Source: Hyphomicrobium sp. (GTDB lineage Bacteria > Pseudomonadota > Alphaproteobacteria > Rhizobiales > Hyphomicrobiaceae). Taken from it: a stretch of 64,000 nt of DNA. Below, piece after piece: positions 58,329-64,000 of this stretch. The translations under genes and the position numbers were made by a program. The stretch's first letter is position 1. Every line of letters begins with the position of its first letter. The DNA is taken from NCBI GenBank assembly GCA_002928735.1, contig PERL01000014.1, positions 1 to 64,000 on the forward strand, given 5' to 3'. The notes under the pieces are model-generated. The model was not told where the DNA came from. It was given only the letters and a program-made list of their open reading frames with translations, and ran no database searches.

Positions 58329-59666
58329 CTACAAACCCGGGTCAGTGCCAGCCCTCTTCTTCACGGTCGTCTGCCAGCCGGTTGAAGACTCTGGTTCCCG
58401 GCTGGAGCTGTCCCGCGCCGTCCGTTGGCGAGGCGTCATGGCGCAATTGGCGACGGGGCCGGCGGCGCGCATGCGGGCCTGGATGACGGAGGCTTTGCGG
58501 GCAGTGCGGGTGCTGGGGTCGCCGGCGTCGCGGAGGATGGGATTTGGAAGTGCAGCTGCAAGTAGAGCGGACTCCCGTTCGGTGAGTTTGGAGGCCGGTT
58601 TGTTGAAGTGGTGGCGGGCGGCGGCCTCGGCGCCAAAGACACCCGGGCCCCATTCGGCGATGTTCAGGTAGATTTCCAACATGCGGGACTTCGGCCAGAC
58701 GGTTTCGGCCACCACGGTGAGGGGAATTTCAATTGCTTTGCGCAGGTAGCTTTTCGACTGTGACAGGAACAGGTTTTTGATGACCTGCATGGAGATGGTG
58801 CTGGCGCCGCGCGCGACCTTGCCTTCGCCGGCCAATTCGAGCGCTTTTTCCAGGGCATCGATGTCGACGCCGTAGTGATCACAGAAGCCCCAGTCTTCCG
58901 AGACGACCACGGCGCGCAGGAGATTGGGGGAGATATTCTCGATCGGCTGCCAGTCCTGCTCGATCTTGGTGCCCGTCAGCCACTGGTAGGCGATGAGCGT
59001 GGTGGTTGGCGGGTTGATGACCCGATAGGCAAGGATCAAGACCAGTACGGTTGCAAAGTAGGCGGCGACGGCGAGGCCGGCGGTGCGTGCAATCCGGCGC
59101 CATGTCCAGGGTCCGGCGAGGATGCTTTGCCGTTTGGCGGGACTGGCATCGGTCAATGCAGACGGCGCAACAGGTGCTGCGGCGGCGGGGAGGTCGATCG
59201 AAAGCGACGGCGTTGATGGCTGTGTGTCGAACGTGGGTTCAATGCGTTCGGTTGTGACGGTGTCTGCGGGCGGCGCAGACATGCGATCGCCGGTGTGCGG
59301 GACGTATGACAACGGGACTTCCGCGGGATTTTCCGCGGGGCCGTTCGCCGGGGTTTCGGCTGGTTCGGAGGGAGCCCCCGTGGGGGCAATGGCGGGAGCT
59401 GTTACTTCGGCAATTGGTGGCTCGGCTGCTTCGCCGGGGCCGCTAACTGGCGCGTCCGGTGCGGTGGCAGGTGTTTCCACTGCGTGGCGCGGGCCGGCGG
59501 GTGCGAGGAGAGCGACCGGTGTGATTTCGCTAGAAATGCGGCGGACGGCGGTCGCGATGAGATCGTCGATGTCGCCGGGATAGGGGGAAGGGGCGTCAGA
59601 CGACGGGATAGCCGCTGCCGGTCCGGTGCCGTCTTGGTCTATGTCCGCTTGATCTGCGCTGCTCAC
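58329..59666 (-). CDS. mtgA: Monofunctional biosynthetic peptidoglycan transglycosylase with long N-terminal tail
   Basis: Predicted 445-residue enzyme polymerising lipid II into glycan strands. The GT51 domain shows VVVSEDWGFCDHYGVD (catalytic Glu), GASTISMQVIKNLFLSQSKS and RMLEIYLNIAEWGPGVFG. One membrane segment (about 195-220) precedes it. The roughly 190 cytoplasmic residues before that are rich in Pro, Ala, Glu and Thr and probably disordered; most MtgA proteins lack such a tail. GTG 59666 is the start, leading divergently from ispA. Confidence 0.92.
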   Translation of the reverse strand: MSSADQADIDQDGTGPAAAIPSSDAPSPYPGDIDDLIATAVRRISSEITPVALLAPAGPRHAVETPATAPDAPVSGPGEAAEPPIAEVTAPAIAPTGAPSEPAETPANGPAENPAEVPLSYVPHTGDRMSAPPADTVTTERIEPTFDTQPSTPSLSIDLPAAAAPVAPSALTDASPAKRQSILAGPWTWRRIARTAGLAVAAYFATVLVLILAYRVINPPTTTLIAYQWLTGTKIEQDWQPIENISPNLLRAVVVSEDWGFCDHYGVDIDALEKALELAGEGKVARGASTISMQVIKNLFLSQSKSYLRKAIEIPLTVVAETVWPKSRMLEIYLNIAEWGPGVFGAEAAARHHFNKPASKLTERESALLAAALPNPILRDAGDPSTRTARKASVIQARMRAAGPVANCAMTPRQRTARDSSSREPESSTGWQTTVKKRAGTDPGL

Positions 59667-59806
59667 GATCGCGCCATTTTCGCTACCACCCAGCCCTCAG
59701 CCGATCACGTTTCGTCCAGCGCACGCCCTGTCGCCCGGCTCGCCCGTGCATGATAAGGCTTTCGGCCCGCCCTCGCACATCCGCCCGACGACTAGGTAAT
59801 TCCTTC

Positions 59807-60724
59807 ATGACCTTTGCGCAAAGCCTGTCCGATGCCGCTCGCCTCACCGAAGCGACCCTAGCGCACCTTCTTGCTGAAAAAACCCTGATGGGCGAGGCGC
59901 CTGAGGCGCAGGCGGGGCGTTTGATCGCGGCCATGCGGCATGCGGTTCTGGGCGGGGGAAAGCGCGTCAGGCCGCTGCTCGTCATCGAAAGCGCGGCGCT
60001 GTTCGGGGTAGGGGGTACTCAGGCGGCGGCGACGGCTGCCGCTTTGGAATTGGTCCACTGTTATTCGCTGGCGCACGACGATTTGCCGGCCATGGACAAC
60101 GACGAGCTACGGCGTGGGCAGCCGACCGTGTGGAAGGCATACGATGAATGGACGGCCATTTTGGCGGGGGATGGTCTGCTCACTCTCGCATTCGAACTTC
60201 TCGCGCGGCCGGAGACGCACCCGGATGCCGACGTTCGCGTTGCTCTCGTGGGAGCACTGGCACGGGCATCGGGAGCCGCGGGGATGGTTGGCGGTCAGGC
60301 GCTGGACCTGATGGCGGATAAACTCGGCGATCCGGCGCAGCCGACGGTGGAACACATTCGTCAGCTGCAGGCGATGAAGACGGGGGCGCTGCTCGTGTTT
60401 GCCTGCGAGGCGGGGGCGATCCTGGGGCGCGCATCTGATACGGAACGGCGCGCGCTTGTCGACTTCGGGACGGCGCTTGGTTTTGCGTTTCAGATTGCCG
60501 ACGATCTTCTTGATGCGGAAGGCGATGCAGCAACAGTGGGCAAGGCGGTTGCCAAGGATGCGGCGGCGAACAAGGCGACGCTGGTTTCGCTGATGGGCAT
60601 TGCCGAGGCGAAGGCGATGCTGGCCAAGACGGAGGCTGCCGCCAACACCGCGCTGGATGTGTTCGGCGCAAAGGCCGACGTGTTGCGGGAAGCGGCGCGG
60701 TTCGTGGTCAACCGCAAGAGTTGA
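59807..60724 (+). CDS. ispA: Farnesyl/geranylgeranyl diphosphate synthase
   Basis: Predicted 305-residue prenyl diphosphate synthase of the isoprenoid pathway. GGGKRVRPLLVI, the first aspartate-rich motif in YSLAHDDLPAMDNDELRRG, GGQALDL and the second in FQIADDLLDAEGD are clear. The spacing fits a short-chain synthase (C15). ATG 59807. It converges with hisH (18 bases between the stops) and diverges from mtgA. Confidence 0.93.
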   Translation: MTFAQSLSDAARLTEATLAHLLAEKTLMGEAPEAQAGRLIAAMRHAVLGGGKRVRPLLVIESAALFGVGGTQAAATAAALELVHCYSLAHDDLPAMDNDELRRGQPTVWKAYDEWTAILAGDGLLTLAFELLARPETHPDADVRVALVGALARASGAAGMVGGQALDLMADKLGDPAQPTVEHIRQLQAMKTGALLVFACEAGAILGRASDTERRALVDFGTALGFAFQIADDLLDAEGDAATVGKAVAKDAAANKATLVSLMGIAEAKAMLAKTEAAANTALDVFGAKADVLREAARFVVNRKS

Positions 60725-60741
60725 CCGTCAGCGTCCCGGAA

Positions 60742-61395
60742 TCACGGCGACCACTTAAGGAAGTTCGCGATCAGTCCGAGGCCGAGCCGTTGGCTTTTCT
60801 CCGGATGGAATTGCGTGCCGGCGATATTGCCGTGGGCAATCAGAGCGGTGACGGGGCCGCCGTATTCTGTTTCGGCGACGACATCGGCGCGGCTGGCCGG
60901 GACGAAGTGATAGGAATGCACGAAGTAGGCGTGCAGGCCGCCCGGCCCGGTGGGCAGTCCGGCAAGCAGCGGGTGATCGCGCAAGGCTGAAAGTGTGTTC
61001 CAGCCCATGTGTGGGATTTTAAGTGCGGGGTCGTTCGGTTCGATGGCGCGGACTTCGCCGGGCACCCAATCCAAGCCGTCGCTTTCGCCGTGTTCGAGAC
61101 CGCGCGTCGCCAGCATTTGCATGCCGACGCAGATGCCGAGAAAGGGCCGGCCAATGGTGCGCACGGTCTCTTCCAGCGCGGCGCGCATTCCGGGGACCGA
61201 TTCCAAGCCGCGGCGGCAGTCTGCGAATGCGCCGACGCCGGGCAAAACGATGCGGTCGGCGCGGCGGACGACGGTGGGGTCGGCTGTGACCGTTATGGTG
61301 CTCTCGTTGCCGCTGTCGCGCGCAGCACGCTCGAATGCTTTGGCGGCCGAGTGCAAATTGCCGGAGCCGTAGTCGATGATGGCGACGTTTTGCAT
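60742..61395 (-). CDS. hisH: Imidazole glycerol phosphate synthase subunit HisH
   Basis: Predicted 217-residue glutaminase subunit supplying ammonia to His[20 protein letters not shown] starts the protein, [16 protein letters not shown] carries the nucleophile Cys, and the catalytic His and Glu are in [12 protein letters not shown] 61395. It follows DUF2628 and hisB on the minus strand. hisA and hisF, its usual neighbours, are not downstream; ispA lies there instead. Confidence 0.95.
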   Translation of the reverse strand: MQNVAIIDYGSGNLHSAAKAFERAARDSGNESTITVTADPTVVRRADRIVLPGVGAFADCRRGLESVPGMRAALEETVRTIGRPFLGICVGMQMLATRGLEHGESDGLDWVPGEVRAIEPNDPALKIPHMGWNTLSALRDHPLLAGLPTGPGGLHAYFVHSYHFVPASRADVVAETEYGGPVTALIAHGNIAGTQFHPEKSQRLGLGLIANFLKWSP

Positions 61396-61430
61396 GCGTT
61401 CGTCCGTGCTACGTTGTTCCTTGCTGCGAT

Positions 61431-61943
61431 TCAGGCGCGGCCGGGAATCAAACGGCGCAGAGAGGTCGCGAACAGTCTGGGCTCTGGGCTCAGCGTTTGG
61501 ATTTCAGTGGTGGGCGGCTGCGTGTTCACCCAGTTTTCGATGAACCGGCGCTCGCACTCGGGCAAATTCTTGCCCATCACCGTGCCCAGTTCCGTCCAGC
61601 CCCGATAGGTGAGCCACATCCGTTCCAGGGTGGAGGCTTCAAAGCCGAGGTAAATGTTGAGGCCAATGAGAAGAAAGGGCAGCCACGTTTCGTGAAGGCC
61701 CAGGGAATAAAGAACCGTGCCGGCGGCCGCGACGATGGCAAAATAGGCTGCGAAGGCGAACCACTGCCCCTTCGCTGCGAGATAGACCGGGGACAGCAGT
61801 GCTGCGCCCCACGAGAAACCGTCGCGGATAAAGATGAATGTGGCAGCCCGGTCGACGCGATTGGCCGGCGGGTGGGGCGGCTCATGGACCGTATAGACAT
61901 CCACGTCCGAGTTTTCCTTGGCGCGGAACAGCAGATACATCAT
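61431..61943 (-). CDS. DUF2628 membrane protein
   Basis: Predicted 170-residue protein with three or four hydrophobic segments. Residues 1-36 are polar ([21 protein letters not shown]), followed by [19 protein letters not shown], a DUF2628 signature. The family is commonly encoded between hisB and hisH in Hyphomicrobiales, with unknown function. ATG 61943 overlaps the hisB stop by 4 bases. A C-terminal polar stretch ends in RRLIPGRA. Confidence 0.88.
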   Translation of the reverse strand: MMYLLFRAKENSDVDVYTVHEPPHPPANRVDRAATFIFIRDGFSWGAALLSPVYLAAKGQWFAFAAYFAIVAAAGTVLYSLGLHETWLPFLLIGLNIYLGFEASTLERMWLTYRGWTELGTVMGKNLPECERRFIENWVNTQPPTTEIQTLSPEPRLFATSLRRLIPGRA

Positions 61944-62536
61944 ACGCTGAGTGTCCCTTTGGTCGATGGCACACGTCCCGCCTGGCGCGGGTCCGGTGTG
62001 ATCGCTAAACGCAAGGCGCGGGCCAAACCCTTGAAGCAGGTCTCGACAATGTGGTGGTTGTTCTCACCGTAAAGGTTCTGGATGTGCAGGGTGATGCCGG
62101 CATTCTGCGCGAACGCCTGGAACCACTCGCGGAACAACTCCGTGTCCATCTCGCCGAGCTTGTCGCGCGTGAAGGTAACGTTCCAAATCAGGTAGGGCCG
62201 GCCCGAGACATCGACGGCGACGCGGGTCAGCGTTTCGTCCATAGGCAGATGCACGTCGGCGTAGCGGGTGATACCCACTTTGTCGCCGAGTGCTTTGGCG
62301 ACGGCCTGACCGAGCACGATGCCGCTGTCTTCGGTCGTGTGGTGATAATCGACGTGGAGATCGCCTTTTGCCTGCAGCTTGATGTCAATCAGCGCATGGC
62401 GGGAGAGCTGCTCCAGCATGTGGTCGAGAAAACCGATCCCGGTCTTGATGTCGAATGCGCCTGTTCCGTCCAGGTCGATCGTGGCCTGGATATCGGTTTC
62501 CTTTGTCTTGCGCGAAATCGTGGCCTGCCGCTTCAA
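61940..62536 (-). CDS. hisB: Imidazoleglycerol-phosphate dehydratase
   Basis: Predicted 198-residue monofunctional dehydratase of histidine synthesis. [33 protein letters not shown] (metal-binding His/Glu), and the later [18 protein letters not shown] are the signatures. TTG 62536 is chosen: GAGGG is about 5 bases upstream and the protein then starts [14 protein letters not shown], the usual beginning. The longer frame (to 62590) would add 18 unrelated residues. It starts a hisB-DUF2628-hisH unit divergent from hslVU. Confidence 0.94.
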   Translation of the reverse strand: MKRQATISRKTKETDIQATIDLDGTGAFDIKTGIGFLDHMLEQLSRHALIDIKLQAKGDLHVDYHHTTEDSGIVLGQAVAKALGDKVGITRYADVHLPMDETLTRVAVDVSGRPYLIWNVTFTRDKLGEMDTELFREWFQAFAQNAGITLHIQNLYGENNHHIVETCFKGLARALRLAITPDPRQAGRVPSTKGTLSV

Positions 62537-62657
62537 GGTGCCCTCTTTGGTTGCCTGCGGCCGGTGGTCCTGGCTTGGGGGCGGCCGCACCGTCAGCCCT
62601 TCTCGCTTACCAGTCTTTGAACATTCGTTCTACCTTCGGTAACCGTGATCGCCGCTT

Positions 62658-62686
62658 CTTGATTTACGGCGGCCCCAGGCCTAGAT
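62658..62686 (+). promoter_or_regulatory. Candidate heat-shock (RpoH-type) promoter of hslVU
   Basis: CTTGAT (62658-62663) and CCTAGAT (62680-62686) are spaced by 16 bases, resembling the alphaproteobacterial sigma32 consensus (CTTGAA and a CCTATnT-like -10). The hslV ATG is 10 bases farther, implying a very short leader. The match is imperfect and the assignment tentative. Confidence 0.35.
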
Positions 62687-62696
62687 CTCGTGGGTA

Positions 62697-63266
62697 ATGA
62701 GCACAGAACATTCCCCCGGACATGTCCCAACTTGGCACGGCACGACAATCCTGACCGTCCGCAAGGGCGGAGAGGTCGTGATTGCCGGAGACGGACAGGT
62801 GAGCCTTGGCCAGACCGTCATTAAATCCAATGCGAAAAAGGTCCGGCGACTGGGCCGGGGCGATGTGATCGGCGGGTTTGCGGGAGCCACGGCCGACGCG
62901 TTCACCCTGTTTGAGCGGCTGGAAGCCAAAATCGAACTCTATCCGGGTCAACTGGCGCGCGCGTGCGTGGAGCTCGCCAAGGACTGGCGGACCGACCGCT
63001 ATCTGCGACGGCTGGAGGCGATGATGCTGGTGGCGGATAAAGACGTGTCGCTGACTCTGACCGGTACGGGTGATGTGCTGGAGCCGGAGTTTGCCTGCAT
63101 GGGCATCGGGTCGGGCGGCATGTTTGCGCTGGCTGCTGCGCGTGCGCTACTCGATCAGCCGTTGTCTGCCGAAGAGATCGCGCGCAAGGCCATGGGGATC
63201 GCGGCCGACATCTGCGTCTATACCAATTCCAATCTGGTGGTCGAAAAGCTCACGGCCACCAAGTGA
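62697..63266 (+). CDS. hslV: ATP-dependent protease subunit HslV
   Basis: Predicted 189-residue proteasome-like peptidase subunit. The catalytic N-terminal Thr is exposed by removing a short leader: the sequence [13 protein letters not shown] shows the site, so the first 15 residues form a propeptide, as known in alphaproteobacterial Hsl[23 protein letters not shown] and [20 protein letters not shown] are standard. ATG 62697. hslU follows after 10 bases. Confidence 0.96.
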   Translation: MSTEHSPGHVPTWHGTTILTVRKGGEVVIAGDGQVSLGQTVIKSNAKKVRRLGRGDVIGGFAGATADAFTLFERLEAKIELYPGQLARACVELAKDWRTDRYLRRLEAMMLVADKDVSLTLTGTGDVLEPEFACMGIGSGGMFALAAARALLDQPLSAEEIARKAMGIAADICVYTNSNLVVEKLTATK

Positions 63267-63276
63267 GCTCACACCT

Positions 63277-64000
63277 ATGACCAACTTTTCGCCTCGCGAG
63301 ATCGTCTCCGAACTCGACCGCTACATCGTTGGTCAGAACGATGCCAAGCGCGCGGTCGCCATCGCCCTGCGCAACCGCTGGCGGCGGCAGCAATTGACCG
63401 GTGACCTGCGCGATGAGGTGTTGCCAAAGAACATTCTGATGATCGGGCCGACGGGCGTCGGCAAAACCGAGATTTCGCGGCGTCTTGCACGTCTTGCCGG
63501 TGCGCCATTCTTGAAGGTGGAGGCGACGAAGTTCACCGAGGTCGGCTATGTCGGCCGCGACGTGGAAAGCATTATTCGCGATCTGGTCGAGGTTGGGCTG
63601 GGGCTGATCAAAGAGGTCAAGCGCAAGGAAGTTCGCGCGAAGGCTGAGAAGCTCGCCGAAGAGCGCGTGCTCGATGCGCTCGTTGGGGCGACGTCATCGC
63701 CGGCGACGCGCGACAGTTTCCGGCGCCGGTTGCGCGAGGGGGAACTCAACGACAAGGACGTCGAGATCATGGTCGCCGACACCGGCGGCGGGATGCCGAT
63801 GTTCGAAATTCCAGGTATGGGACCGGGCATGGGCGGGGCCGGTATCAATATCGGCGAAATGCTGCAGAAGGCGATGGGCGGGCGGATGAAGTCGCGCCGT
63901 ATGACGGTGGGCGACAGCTACGATGTTTTAATCGCCGAAGAGAGCGACAAGCTCATCGACAATGAAAATCTGGCGTTGGAAGCCATCCGTGCGGTGGAGA
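63277..64000 (+). CDS. hslU: ATP-dependent protease ATPase subunit HslU (partial, runs off the window)
   Basis: The first 241 residues of the unfoldase that feeds HslV are present. [23 protein letters not shown] (quoted in pieces) opens it, and Walker A is [29 protein letters not shown] is typical. The inserted I-domain begins near residue 110 with a Gly/Met-rich stretch [18 protein letters not shown]. No frameshift is seen up to the end of the window. The frame continues beyond 64000. Confidence 0.96.
   Translation, partial: MTNFSPREIVSELDRYIVGQNDAKRAVAIALRNRWRRQQLTGDLRDEVLPKNILMIGPTGVGKTEISRRLARLAGAPFLKVEATKFTEVGYVGRDVESIIRDLVEVGLGLIKEVKRKEVRAKAEKLAEERVLDALVGATSSPATRDSFRRRLREGELNDKDVEIMVADTGGGMPMFEIPGMGPGMGGAGINIGEMLQKAMGGRMKSRRMTVGDSYDVLIAEESDKLIDNENLALEAIRAVE

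Noticed and set aside
1-64000. CRISPR arrays, rRNA genes, insertion sequences and prophage genes
   Set aside because: No regularly spaced repeats, rRNA stretches, transposase or phage structural genes were seen in the window.

Overview
The window is GC-rich bacterial chromosome. The gene set points to an alphaproteobacterium of the order Hyphomicrobiales, plausibly near Hyphomicrobium (the genus is inference). Supporting features are an FnrN/FixK-type regulator, an SAM-II riboswitch before metX, a histidine tRNA with A73 and no encoded G-1, an Irr-like iron box, a PhaA/PhaB/PhaR polyhydroxybutyrate block, a class II (B12-dependent) ribonucleotide reductase, and hisB/hisH beside hslVU. No rRNA, CRISPR array or insertion sequence was seen.

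Layout. 1-2511 looks like the end of an integrative and mobilizable element abutting the 3' end of tRNA-Ala(CGC): a long inverted repeat, MobC, an overlapping MobA/VirD2-type relaxase, and a GNAT-like cargo gene. 2757-5683 holds yggT, a DUF167 gene, folD and a tandem CDP-alcohol phosphatidyltransferase pair whose second copy has lost most active-site residues. 6082-13429 has an Fnr regulator, a ThiF/MoeB-type E1 enzyme, an amino acid permease, an SDR, cysK, and coaBC followed by dut. 13619-19258 has a PCuAC copper chaperone, an HpcH/HpaI aldolase, and an SSS symporter with small subunit whose reading frame overlaps that of glpD. 20296-25078 is an iron(III) ABC importer (binding protein, Cys-rich unknown, fused permease) behind an Irr-like box, then a PdhS-like histidine kinase.

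25355-33590 carries tRNA-His, a DsbB pair, an orphan TRAP binding protein, a subtilase-like protein without a recognisable catalytic triad, an OFA antiporter and moaA-unknown-solA. 33598-40689 has a CheY-like receiver, hpt, ftsEX, a DUF218 protein, plsC and nrdJ with a structured leader. 41408-46986 combines amino acid synthesis operons: hisC-tyrC-chaC on the minus strand, and metX-metW behind an SAM-II riboswitch and a terminator. 46910-52378 has a methyltransferase, gloB, a DUF985 cupin whose start is unclear, a NYN-LOTUS protein and a GT4 glycosyltransferase. 52436-55378 is the PHB block. The rest holds a GGDEF-EAL protein, rpmF, mtgA, ispA, hisB-DUF2628-hisH, hslV and the beginning of hslU, which runs off the window.

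Overlapping stop/start codons are frequent (for example hisC/tyrC/chaC, hisB/DUF2628, metX/metW, symporter/glpD) and mark the likely operons. Family calls rest on recognised motifs and protein character; no database search was possible. Start codons were moved from the longest open frame wherever a better initiation site or the known family N-terminus argued for it.
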